Part shown: positions 1 to 7,068 of the stretch, piece by piece
Position numbering within the stretch: the stretch's first letter is position 1
How the letters are laid out: every line of letters starts with the position of its first letter
Origin: an uncultured Helicobacteraceae bacterium
GTDB lineage: Bacteria; Campylobacterota; Campylobacteria; Campylobacterales; UBA6016
Assembly (NCBI GenBank): GCA_937973585.1
Contig: CALJKN010000143.1
Span: forward strand, 1 to 20,251
DNA: 20,251 nucleotides
Direction of reading: 5' to 3'
Made by a program: the position numbers and the translations under genes
The notes under the pieces: model-generated
The model's database searches: none
The model's input: only the letters and a program-made list of their open reading frames with translations
What the model was told of the DNA's origin: nothing

Positions 1-1
1 C

Positions 2-670
2 GGCTACGCCGCATACAAAAACGACCCGACAAAAGATTTTTGCTCCGATTTGTCGCCGTATCTGCATTTTGGACAGATAAGCTCACTCGAAGTTGCCCTT
101 GCCGTTAAAGGGGTAGAGGCAAACGAAGAGAGCAAAGCTTCATTTTTGGAGGAGCTTATAGTCCGCAGGGAGCTTGCGGAAAACTTTTGCCTATACTGCG
201 AGGACTACGACAACGAAAACTCAATGGAGCCGTGGGCAAAGGCAAATGCGGCGATAACGGACATGGAGCCTAGAGAGTATATTTATTCGCCGGATGAGTT
301 TGAGGGGGGCAAAACACACGACCCACTCTGGAATGCCGCTCAGGATGAGCTAAAACTGAAGGGGAAAATTCACGGGTATATGAGAATGTACTGGGCGAAA
401 AAGATACTTGAGTGGACTCCGAGTACCAAAGAGGCTTACAGGGTTGCGGTTCATCTAAACGACAAATATGCCCTTGACGGCAGAGACCCGAACGGCTATG
501 CGGGGATAGCGTGGAGTATCGGTGGGGTGCATGACAGGGCGTGGCCGTCTAGGGCGGTATTCGGTAAAGTAAGGTATATGAATTATAACGGGTGTAAAGC
601 AAAATTTAAAGTGATGGATTATGTAGCTTATGTGCAGAGGCTGAAAGGGGTTAGGACTACTCTGTTTTAG
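2..670 (+). CDS. Class II CPD photolyase, C-terminal half (5' end outside window)
   Basis: Light-driven repair of cyclobutane pyrimidine dimers using reduced FAD. The frame is open from base 2, so this is the last 222 residues of a protein that is usually about 440-480 residues long; the N-terminal antenna domain and start lie upstream. The visible part is the helical FAD/DNA-binding domain. It carries the class II signatures LSPYLHFGQIS, EELIVRRELAENFCLY, THDPLWNAAQ, HGYMRMYWAKKILEWT, the DGRDPNGYAGIAWSIGGVHD block with its tryptophans, and VFGKVRYMNYNGCKAKF near the end. These separate it from class I (PhrB-type) photolyases and cryptochromes. The reading frame is undamaged. Its last 14 bases overlap the tail of the convergent receiver-like gene, and no stem-loop terminator is visible there. 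An internal TTG at 50 falls inside a conserved motif and is not the real start. Confidence 0.93.
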   Translation, partial: GYAAYKNDPTKDFCSDLSPYLHFGQISSLEVALAVKGVEANEESKASFLEELIVRRELAENFCLYCEDYDNENSMEPWAKANAAITDMEPREYIYSPDEFEGGKTHDPLWNAAQDELKLKGKIHGYMRMYWAKKILEWTPSTKEAYRVAVHLNDKYALDGRDPNGYAGIAWSIGGVHDRAWPSRAVFGKVRYMNYNGCKAKFKVMDYVAYVQRLKGVRTTLF

Positions 671-1019
671 TCGTTAGCCGCTCTATCTCTTCGACGGTTT
701 TTTTGAAATTAAACGGATAACCCAAAAAAGAGTCGATAGCGGGCTCAGTTCCCTTTAGTTCAAACATCATTTGCGGTTCTGAGGATAGCGAAATAATCGG
801 AAGCGGTTTTTTACTTTTGCGTACATTTGAGGCAAGGGTTAGCTCTTTCTTCCAAGGGGGAGACATATCAATTATAAGTATATCAAATCCGTCTATTTCT
901 ACCGTATCCGACTCCGGAAGCTGAATTGAAACGATATTCTTGTATGCTCTACCGAGTAATTTTGAGACCAGTTCTCTATTTAAATCGTTTTTATCGATAT
1001 AAAGTATCTTTGTCTCCAC
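657..1019 (-). CDS. Degenerate response-regulator receiver domain protein
   Basis: A 120-residue protein with the size and layout of a single CheY-like receiver domain and no output domain. The opening ILYIDKNDLNR matches the usual I-DD-N-NR start, but only the first acidic residue is kept (D9; the second is K10). FDILIIDMSPP places the phospho-acceptor at D51. The end of strand 4, PIISLSS, has serine where Thr/Ser is normal. The conserved lysine of the K-P-F motif is missing: the sequence reads SFLGYPF, with Y101 in its place. Normal phosphotransfer switching therefore looks doubtful; this may be a pseudo-receiver or adaptor. The start is GTG at 1019, preceded by AAAGG about 9 bases upstream. 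No histidine kinase is nearby. The tail overlaps the photolyase gene by 14 bases. Confidence 0.75.
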   Translation of the reverse strand: METKILYIDKNDLNRELVSKLLGRAYKNIVSIQLPESDTVEIDGFDILIIDMSPPWKKELTLASNVRKSKKPLPIISLSSEPQMMFELKGTEPAIDSFLGYPFNFKKTVEEIERLTTKTE

Positions 1020-1061
1020 TATTTTAACCTTTTACAAAAACTAAAAACTTTTTTCAATTTT

Positions 1062-1078
1062 GGATTTAAAATAAATCC
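1062..1078. repeat. Perfect 7-bp inverted repeat beside a -10 box
   Basis: GGATTTA-AAA-TAAATCC forms a perfect inverted repeat with a 3-base centre, immediately followed by a TATAAT box at 1079-1084. It sits between the divergent receiver-like gene and the HTH/MscS pair, about 45-110 bases from either start. It could be an operator or simply an AT-rich coincidence. Confidence 0.4.
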
Positions 1079-1105
1079 TATAATAACGCTTAATAGCTTA
1101 ATTTA

Positions 1106-1134
1106 ATAACAATTTTAAATTGAGGTATTATAAT
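1106..1134 (+). promoter_or_regulatory. Candidate sigma-70 promoter for the HTH-mscS pair
   Basis: A perfect TATAAT lies at 1129-1134, with ATAACA (4 of 6 matches to TTGACA) at 1106-1111 and a 17-base spacer. Transcription would start near 1141. That leaves only about 9 bases before the TTG at 1150 but about 30 before the ATG at 1171, which favours the ATG start. A second perfect TATAAT lies at 1079-1084. Confidence 0.5.
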
Positions 1135-1170
1135 CCTAGGTAGATAGTTTTGAGTAAAAAGGCTAAAATA

Positions 1171-1485
1171 ATGCGAAATTATGACTGGATAAACAAGGAA
1201 GTGATGGAGCTTTTTTACGGCAGAATAATCAAAATAATTCGCTCAAAACATAAATCGCTTCAGAATACGGCAGACGAACTAAACTCTTTTGCCAAAACAA
1301 AAAATATGCATACATATATAAAGCCGCAAAACGTAGATATGTGGATTAGAGGCTCTATTCCGACGGCCGAATATGCCAAGGTGCTAGAGCTTTATATGTA
1401 TGAAAACCTATCCGCCTCGGAGCTTTTAGAGATTTTGAATATTAAAAATTTAAAAATATCGGAAAGCACAACGGTGACCCAATGA
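1171..1485 (+). CDS. Small putative HTH (XRE-like) protein upstream of an MscS channel
   Basis: No family assigned with certainty; 104 residues from this start. The middle reads like a lambda-repressor-type helix-turn-helix. SLQNTADELN (29-38) could be helix 2, IKPQNVDMWIRGSIP (50-64) a recognition helix of the kind seen in Cro/C1-like proteins, and AEYAKVLELY (67-76) the next helix. The ATG at 1171 is preferred because AAAGG precedes it by 8-9 bases and the candidate promoter gives a sensible leader. A TTG at 1150 would add 7 residues and has only AGG upstream. The stop shares an ATGA overlap with the mscS-like gene, so the two are probably co-translated. A role in regulating the channel gene is an inference from context only. 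Confidence 0.65.
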   Translation: MRNYDWINKEVMELFYGRIIKIIRSKHKSLQNTADELNSFAKTKNMHTYIKPQNVDMWIRGSIPTAEYAKVLELYMYENLSASELLEILNIKNLKISESTTVTQ

Positions 1486-2369
1486 GCCAGATATTTTCAT
1501 CTGAGTATTTTACCGATATTGTTTTGGCGCTTGGCGGAATACTGATTGTAAATCTGATTGTAAGGGTTATTCAGTATTTGATTTCAAGTAAAGTCAAAGA
1601 AAAAAATTTACGTTACGGGCTTAGGAGTGCAACATCTTTTTTCGGTTATTTTCTAATTTTTATCCTCCTTATTGGTATTTTTAGCAATCAATTAAGTAAA
1701 CTAGCGGTTGTTTTCGGTGTTGCAGGGGCAGGGATTGCGTTTGCCTTGCAGGAGGTTATAGTAAGTATAGCCGGTTGGATTGCACTTTCTTTCGGACAGT
1801 TTTATGCCGTCGGAGATAGGGTGCAACTAGGTGGTATCAAGGGTGACGTGATAGATATAGGGATACTCAGAACCACGGTTATGGAGATAGGGGAGTGGGT
1901 ACAGGCCGACCAATATAGCGGAAGAATTGTAAAAATATCAAACGGGTATGTTTTTAAGGAGCCTGTTTTTAACTATTCCGGTGATTTTCCGTTTGTTTGG
2001 GATGAGATTAAAATACCTGTCAAATATGGGAGTGATAGAGTTTTGGCAAAAACGGTTATTCTTGATAGTGCCATTGGAATCGTCGGTGATTATACAAAAT
2101 CGGCAAAAGAGAAATGGGGCGAGATGACAAAGAAATATGCCGTAGAAAACGCCAATGTAGAGCCAACCGTTTTTATGACATTCAATGACAACTGGATTGA
2201 ATTTTCGCTTAGGTATGTAGTTGAGCATTCAAAACGTAGAACGGTAAAAGACGAACTCTCTACAAAAATACTTGATAGCATAGATGATACAAAAGGGGTC
2301 GTGGGTATAGCCTCAACAACCGTTCATATTGTCGAGATCCCTAGACTCAATATGAGCCTTAAGGGTTAA
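1482..2369 (+). CDS. MscS-family small-conductance mechanosensitive channel
   Basis: Inner-membrane channel that opens under membrane tension to release solutes after hypo-osmotic shock. At 295 residues it is close to E. coli MscS (286). Hydrophobic segments at about 13-34 and 50-69 are TM1 and TM2. The pore-lining TM3 spans about 74-104 (GVAGAGIAFALQEVIVSIAG), with the Gly/Ala packing pattern of the family. It is followed by the cytoplasmic beta domain (FYAVGDRVQLGGIKGDVIDIG, about 108-127) and the alpha/beta vestibule. The start ATG overlaps the stop of the small HTH-like gene (ATGA). The tail overlaps the convergent diguanylate cyclase gene by 11 bases. Some MscS relatives conduct ions selectively or are tied to other signals; the sequence does not settle this. 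Confidence 0.93.
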   Translation: MSQIFSSEYFTDIVLALGGILIVNLIVRVIQYLISSKVKEKNLRYGLRSATSFFGYFLIFILLIGIFSNQLSKLAVVFGVAGAGIAFALQEVIVSIAGWIALSFGQFYAVGDRVQLGGIKGDVIDIGILRTTVMEIGEWVQADQYSGRIVKISNGYVFKEPVFNYSGDFPFVWDEIKIPVKYGSDRVLAKTVILDSAIGIVGDYTKSAKEKWGEMTKKYAVENANVEPTVFMTFNDNWIEFSLRYVVEHSKRRTVKDELSTKILDSIDDTKGVVGIASTTVHIVEIPRLNMSLKG

Positions 2370-3216
2370 ATACCTCTGAAGCAATAGCATTTTTAGAGGT
2401 ATTTTTCGCTTTATACATCAGCGAATCAGCACAATCTAAGGCTGCCGAAAAAGAGTGCGGCGGCTTAATGAATGTAGCCGCACCTATACTAGATGTCACA
2501 CCATACCCCTGATTTGAAAATATCTCTTCCAGTTCGGCTCTTATCTTTTCGGCAGTTACCAATGCCCCTTTGATGTTTGTATCATACAGCATAACAACAA
2601 ATTCATCCCCACCTATTCTGGCTGTAAAGTCTGTTGTGCGGATGATATTTTTTAGGGTTGCTCCTGTTTTTGCAATCACTTCATCTCCGGCCTCATGCCC
2701 AAATGTATCATTCACGCTTTTGAAGTTATCCAGATCGATAAAAAGTATCGAAAGCGGAAGCTTTGATCTTTTCATTTTTTGTATCTCTTCATCGCCTCTG
2801 GCAAAAGCGGCTCTTTTGTTCCCTATATGGGTTAGTGGGTCTGTCAGTGTTAGCCTCTCAAGCTCGTTTGTGAGTTTTTTTATCTTATCGACAGTGATTA
2901 CGGCAACTATAAAAACAGACATTCTTGCTACGGCATTTATGGATGTGTATAATATATTTGTATTTGTCTTTAAGATTATGTCTGATAAATACGAGATAAA
3001 GACTGCAAATACAACGAAGAACAGCCCATATCGTATTTGTATATACCATGTTGCCAGTACGCAAGGTATTAGATACAAGACAAAAAGGTTGATATTGCTT
3101 CCAAAAAAATAATCAATGTACGCTATTACGCTGATTTCAAAAATGGCTACTACTGCTGTGAAAAATTTGTTTTTATAAAAACTTCTTCTATTATTTAGTA
3201 AGTGTTGTAAAATCAT
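2359..3216 (-). CDS. Membrane-bound diguanylate cyclase (GGDEF)
   Basis: Synthesises c-di-GMP from two GTP. Four hydrophobic segments at about 18-37, 42-60, 64-83 and 90-110 form a membrane sensor with no recognised sensory domain. A short linker (KIKKLTNELERLTLTDPLT, from about 111) leads into the catalytic GGDEF domain. The active-site motif is intact (GGDEF, 202-206), as are the Mg/GTP-binding FIDLDNFK (159-166) and N-FGH-AGD region. RTTD (193-196), five residues before GGDEF, is the RxxD I-site, so product inhibition is expected. There is no EAL domain. It is the last gene of the DUF389 - outer-membrane protein operon and overlaps the preceding gene by 26 bases. The tail overlaps mscS by 11 bases on the other strand. 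Confidence 0.95.
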   Translation of the reverse strand: MILQHLLNNRRSFYKNKFFTAVVAIFEISVIAYIDYFFGSNINLFVLYLIPCVLATWYIQIRYGLFFVVFAVFISYLSDIILKTNTNILYTSINAVARMSVFIVAVITVDKIKKLTNELERLTLTDPLTHIGNKRAAFARGDEEIQKMKRSKLPLSILFIDLDNFKSVNDTFGHEAGDEVIAKTGATLKNIIRTTDFTARIGGDEFVVMLYDTNIKGALVTAEKIRAELEEIFSNQGYGVTSSIGAATFIKPPHSFSAALDCADSLMYKAKNTSKNAIASEVFNP

Positions 3217-4315
3217 TATTATTAATATCCGTTATTGGGCTAAGGTCTTGCAATAAAAGGGTCTTTTGTGTTTTTCTGGTTTCAAATAAAGGCTCAAGTT
3301 TACCGCCGTACCGGTCGCCTCCAAAGCTATACTCAAAACCGAACCTATAGACAGTTTCTGCAAATGCCTCCTCTGTCTTCCTCTCGGCGGATATAAAACT
3401 TTTCAAACCGTTTTTGAAGTTTTTTGTATACCTAAGTTTCGTTATCCGCTTTTTGACATTTTTGATGTATAAATCAAGTTGGCTACGTTTTGACATCCGG
3501 TATGATAAGGACAAAAAACTGGGAATTTTTATATTGCTTTGCTTTAGTCTTTCATATAGTAAATTGTAATCGCTTTGTTCATATCCAAGCCCCGCCTCTG
3601 CTTTTATATTTTTTTGCACTTTAAATACGGCGCTTATATCGGCAACCATTTTTTGTCCGCTTGTATATTTTCCGTATGTTGTATCCCAGTCGTACAGTAT
3701 GTCGTTATCTAGCAAAATATCCGATATGTTGCCTAATTTTTTGCCGTTCAAGTCATAGTAGAGTGCCGTTGTCTTAATCTCTTTTAGTATGGATTTTGCG
3801 GTATTTATGTATCTATATTCAATACCTATTGAATTTTGGCGCACTTTTTCCTGCTGCTCTATGCCATAGTCGTAAATGTATATAGATGAGAGTTTTTTTA
3901 GCAGTCCCGCAGATATTTTAAGCTTTCCGTACTTTGGTTTAAAGCTATTGGATATTACGAATTTTTCAAGTTCTGATCCTTTTGTGATCCCTATGTACAT
4001 CCCTATTTTGGAACCGGCATACAAAACACGATACGACATATCCAAAATCAAATCATCTTTGTCTTCCTCTATTTTGTATTGCGCCCCTACGTCTACTCTG
4101 TAACCTTGTCTCTTTAGGAATTCGTATGCAGTATACACGGCGTTAGTATCCGGCTCTATGCTTATTTGCTGAGATTTCTCGACACTTTTTTTTATCAAAA
4201 AAATACCGTCTTCGTCTGCCTGTATACGTGAGTCAGGTTGCAATATCGTATCCCCTGCGGCGTACGCAAGCGCTGAAAATAAAAGTAAAATTGTAAAACT
4301 GATTCTGATGTACAC
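3191..4315 (-). CDS. Exported probable outer-membrane beta-barrel protein, unknown function
   Basis: No family recognised. Residues 1-19 are a typical signal peptide (hydrophobic core FTILLLFSALAYA, likely cut after AYA). From about residue 70 on, the mature part alternates polar and hydrophobic residues with many Tyr/Lys, in strand-like stretches such as LILDMSYRVLYAGS, SIGIEYRYI, PSFLSLSYRM and TVYRFGFEYSFGGDRYGG. That is the look of an outer-membrane barrel of about 12-16 strands. The last 40 residues after FEYSFGG do not end in the usual aromatic residue, so they may be a periplasmic tail. The start is GTG, directly after the TAA of the DUF389 gene (TAAGTG), which suggests translational coupling. 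The 3' end runs 26 bases into the diguanylate cyclase gene. Confidence 0.7.
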   Translation of the reverse strand: MYIRISFTILLLFSALAYAAGDTILQPDSRIQADEDGIFLIKKSVEKSQQISIEPDTNAVYTAYEFLKRQGYRVDVGAQYKIEEDKDDLILDMSYRVLYAGSKIGMYIGITKGSELEKFVISNSFKPKYGKLKISAGLLKKLSSIYIYDYGIEQQEKVRQNSIGIEYRYINTAKSILKEIKTTALYYDLNGKKLGNISDILLDNDILYDWDTTYGKYTSGQKMVADISAVFKVQKNIKAEAGLGYEQSDYNLLYERLKQSNIKIPSFLSLSYRMSKRSQLDLYIKNVKKRITKLRYTKNFKNGLKSFISAERKTEEAFAETVYRFGFEYSFGGDRYGGKLEPLFETRKTQKTLLLQDLSPITDINNNDFTTLTK

Positions 4316-5674
4316 TTACTTTGCCAAAAATATCTTTACGTTTTCTTGTTTGGTTCTTGTTTGTAACCAGCCCTCTATTGCATTAAGCTCTTTTTTTGAG
4401 ATTTTGCCGTTTCCGTCAATGTTTAATACAAAAGTCTTTTTGGTTTCGTTTGTTTCGTTGTCTTGGATATATGTTTCAGACAAAACCACCTGCTCTATAT
4501 CCGGAAAAATTATTTTTAGTTCGTTTGGCAAATCTTTGAAATATTCTTTATTTTTTGCTATGTCACTTTTTATGTTGTTTAGCTCTATTGCTATAGATTC
4601 GGTATTTGTCTTGGACTCCTTGTAGAGGTCAGAGATGATATCCGCCTTTAGGTTTGTGAGGTTTATCTCCTCTTTTTCACCGTTTTGGTAGATTCTGAGT
4701 TTTGCATTACTAAGGCCTGCCGCTTGTAGTTTGGAGTTTATTTTGTTTAGTTCTTTTTGCGGTATGTGCTCACCTATCAAAAACACCTTGAGTGTTTTTG
4801 TCTTTGGATTTATTTTTAGCTGTGATACGGATGTATTTTGAAAATTAAATTCGGTTGCCACAAAAGTATTTGCTTTTGATTTAAAAATCTCTTCATCTAC
4901 CAATTCGTATGCCAGATATGAGCTGGGTAGTATGGTGGCAATCACTATGGCAATGATATATCTCTGGGCTTTTTTTGCCAACGCTGCATCTACATACTTT
5001 TTTTCTGTTATATTGAAAACACGGATAATCAAAAATGAAGAGAGGGCTATAAAAACAAAATTGATTATATAGAGATAAAAAGCTCCAAAAAAATAATTCA
5101 TATTTGTGGTAGCAAGGCCAAATCCGGCTGTGCAAAGCGGCGGCATCAGGGCGGTAGCGATAGCAACACCTGGGATCACGTTTGTTTTTTCTTTTCTGGT
5201 TGTGGCGACTATCCCAGCCAAGCCCCCGAAAAATCCTATCAATACATCCCATACCGTCGGAGTCGTTCTGGCTAGTAGCTCAGATTGGGCGGAGCTAAGC
5301 GGGGAGATCAAAAAATATAAAGTTGACGTGGTTAAGGCGATCACGGTTGCTATTGCAAGATTTTTAAACCCTTTTCTAAGAAGCGAAAAGTCGTTTATTC
5401 CGGCTCCATACCCTATCCCCATGATAGGCCCCATAAGCGGAGAGATTAGCATGGCACCTATAATGACGGCTGTAGAGTTTACGTTTAGGCCTATGGAGGC
5501 TATGAAAATAGCAAACATAAGCACCCAGAGGTTTGCGCCCCTCATCTCAACATCGCCCCTGATCCGCTCGTCTATGACGGAGTCGTCGGCTTTGTTTTCA
5601 AAAAGACTCAGCCGTTCTTTTAAAAGTTTTGTTATACTGGGAGCTTCTTTTTGTGCATTGTTGTTTTGTTCCAT
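4316..5674 (-). CDS. DUF389 family multi-pass inner-membrane protein
   Basis: Member of the uncharacterised DUF389/TIGR00341 hydrophobic family; its transport or sensing role is not established. A short cytoplasmic N-terminus is followed by the family signature RIRGDVEMRGANLWVLMF and STAVIIGAMLISPLMGPIMG (68-87). About seven hydrophobic segments lie near 49-66, 70-88, 105-124, 143-158, 167-187, 195-220 and 238-257. GVAIATALMPPLCTAGFGLA (169-188) is the second conserved block. A soluble region of about 190 residues (263-452) follows, with LKVFLIGEHIPQKELNKI and later FVLNIDGNGKISKKELNAI; this may be a sensor or interaction part outside the core domain. The ATG at 5674 has CAGGG 8 bases upstream. 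It is the first gene of a three-gene operon, transcribed away from nhaA. Confidence 0.88.
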   Translation of the reverse strand: MEQNNNAQKEAPSITKLLKERLSLFENKADDSVIDERIRGDVEMRGANLWVLMFAIFIASIGLNVNSTAVIIGAMLISPLMGPIMGIGYGAGINDFSLLRKGFKNLAIATVIALTTSTLYFLISPLSSAQSELLARTTPTVWDVLIGFFGGLAGIVATTRKEKTNVIPGVAIATALMPPLCTAGFGLATTNMNYFFGAFYLYIINFVFIALSSFLIIRVFNITEKKYVDAALAKKAQRYIIAIVIATILPSSYLAYELVDEEIFKSKANTFVATEFNFQNTSVSQLKINPKTKTLKVFLIGEHIPQKELNKINSKLQAAGLSNAKLRIYQNGEKEEINLTNLKADIISDLYKESKTNTESIAIELNNIKSDIAKNKEYFKDLPNELKIIFPDIEQVVLSETYIQDNETNETKKTFVLNIDGNGKISKKELNAIEGWLQTRTKQENVKIFLAK

Positions 5675-5766
5675 ACCTTCGACCCTGAAAATAATATAAA
5701 CGTGTAATTTAGAATAATGAAACTTTCCTAAGTGCGACGTTAAAATTTTCTAATTAAGGATTTTAA
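5675..5766. promoter_or_regulatory. Divergent promoter region between the DUF389 operon and nhaA
   Basis: The 92 bases separate two divergent starts. For nhaA, TAGAAT (5710-5715) and TAAAAT (5741-5746) are candidate -10 boxes, and AAGGA at 5756-5760 is a good ribosome-binding site 6 bases before ATG. For the DUF389 gene, TATATT on the minus strand (5698-5693) is a candidate -10 and CAGGG (5687-5683) a candidate ribosome-binding site. No -35 box is clear in either direction. Confidence 0.4.
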
Positions 5767-7068
5767 ATGCCGACAGAAAAACCGATAGAGATAATCTCAA
5801 AGCCTCTAAATAGATTTTTGCATCTTGAGGCGGCTAGCGGGATAACACTCATTGTATTTACTATTCTAGCACTTGTGTGGGCGAACTCACCATGGAGCGG
5901 TTCATACTATCATCTGCTCCATACCGAATTCAAAATCAGCATAGGCGGTTTTTCTTTTTCCCACTCCTTGCAACACATCGTCAATGACGCTTTTATGTGC
6001 GTGTTCTTTTTTATCATCGGCCTTGAGCTAAAACGGGAGTTTGCAGATGGGGAGCTAAAAAACCCAAAATCGGCAGCACTTCCTATTTTGGCGGCCATAG
6101 GTGGGATGATTGTACCGGCACTCCTTTTTTTGACCATCAATGATTCGCCTCAATCAAAAGGTGGCTGGGGTGTCGTGATGGCTACCGATATAGCGTTTGC
6201 GGTCGGAGTTATGGCTCTTTTGGGAAGTCGCATATCAAATGAGCTAAAAATATTTTTGCTAACTCTTGCCGTGGTGGATGATATCGGCGCTATTTTGGTG
6301 ATAGCTATTTTTTATTCGGCAGAGATAGGGTTTGCAAGTCTGGGGTACTCGCTACTTGTGGTCGGGATAATGATTTTTCTATATAGATTGGGGGTTAGAA
6401 ATCTCTTTGCTTTTTCCGTGCTTTTTGTAATATCTTGGTTTTTTATGTTGGACTCTGGCATACACTCAACTATTTTGGGGGTTATAGTCGGGCTTTTGGC
6501 TCCGGCGACGCCGGATTATTCAAGGGATAGTTTTGCGCAGAGGCTGAAAACACTAAAAGAGAGATTTTTTGATGCATTGGAAAACGATGATCATCATGAA
6601 AAAACAGTCGCCCTCAAGCGTATGTCGACACTTAGTTTTCAATCTATGTCGATGTTAGAGAGATTGGAGATATTTTTTCACCCTTGGAATATTTTTTACG
6701 TATTGCCACTTTTTGCCCTCTTTAATGCCGGTTTTGAGCCTAGTGCGAATATAGCGGAGTCCGGTTTGTCCATTGCTATAGCCGTCTCGCTTGTTGTCGG
6801 CAAGCTGATAGGGGTTACCCTTTTTTCTTATTTGGGTTTGTGGCTCGGTATTGCAAACTTTCCAAAAGATGTCGGTTTTGCCGACATATTGGGTGTCGGA
6901 TTTTTGGCCGGAATAGGGTTTACGATGTCTATTTTTATATCTACGTTGGCATTTGCCGATGAGATACTAATAGCAGAGGCAAAATCCGGTATCTTTATCG
7001 CATCGCTTTTTTCCGGAGTTGCCGGATATTTGATTTTAAGATATTGGAGGAAGCCACTTGACGGGTAG
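5767..7068 (+). CDS. nhaA: Na+/H+ antiporter NhaA
   Basis: Inner-membrane antiporter that exchanges cytoplasmic Na+ (or Li+) for external protons, for sodium and alkaline-pH tolerance. Family residues are all visible. TDIAFAVGVMALLG has D141 (E. coli D133). LAVVDDIGAILVIAIFY has the ion-binding pair D171-D172 (E. coli D163-D164). VVGKLIGVTLF has K346 (E. coli K300). The N-terminal FFFIIGLELKREFADGEL block is also typical. At 433 residues it is about 45 longer than the E. coli protein. The excess lies mostly in a polar loop at about 250-300 containing DDHHEK, which may be a metal- or pH-sensitive insertion (inference). AAGGA precedes the ATG by 6 bases. The 3' end overlaps the NhaD-type gene by 11 bases. 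Confidence 0.97.
   Translation: MPTEKPIEIISKPLNRFLHLEAASGITLIVFTILALVWANSPWSGSYYHLLHTEFKISIGGFSFSHSLQHIVNDAFMCVFFFIIGLELKREFADGELKNPKSAALPILAAIGGMIVPALLFLTINDSPQSKGGWGVVMATDIAFAVGVMALLGSRISNELKIFLLTLAVVDDIGAILVIAIFYSAEIGFASLGYSLLVVGIMIFLYRLGVRNLFAFSVLFVISWFFMLDSGIHSTILGVIVGLLAPATPDYSRDSFAQRLKTLKERFFDALENDDHHEKTVALKRMSTLSFQSMSMLERLEIFFHPWNIFYVLPLFALFNAGFEPSANIAESGLSIAIAVSLVVGKLIGVTLFSYLGLWLGIANFPKDVGFADILGVGFLAGIGFTMSIFISTLAFADEILIAEAKSGIFIASLFSGVAGYLILRYWRKPLDG

Noticed and set aside
5106..5699. 197-residue plus-strand frame opposite the DUF389 gene
   Set aside because: Antisense mirror of a conserved membrane protein; no start signal and no family resemblance.
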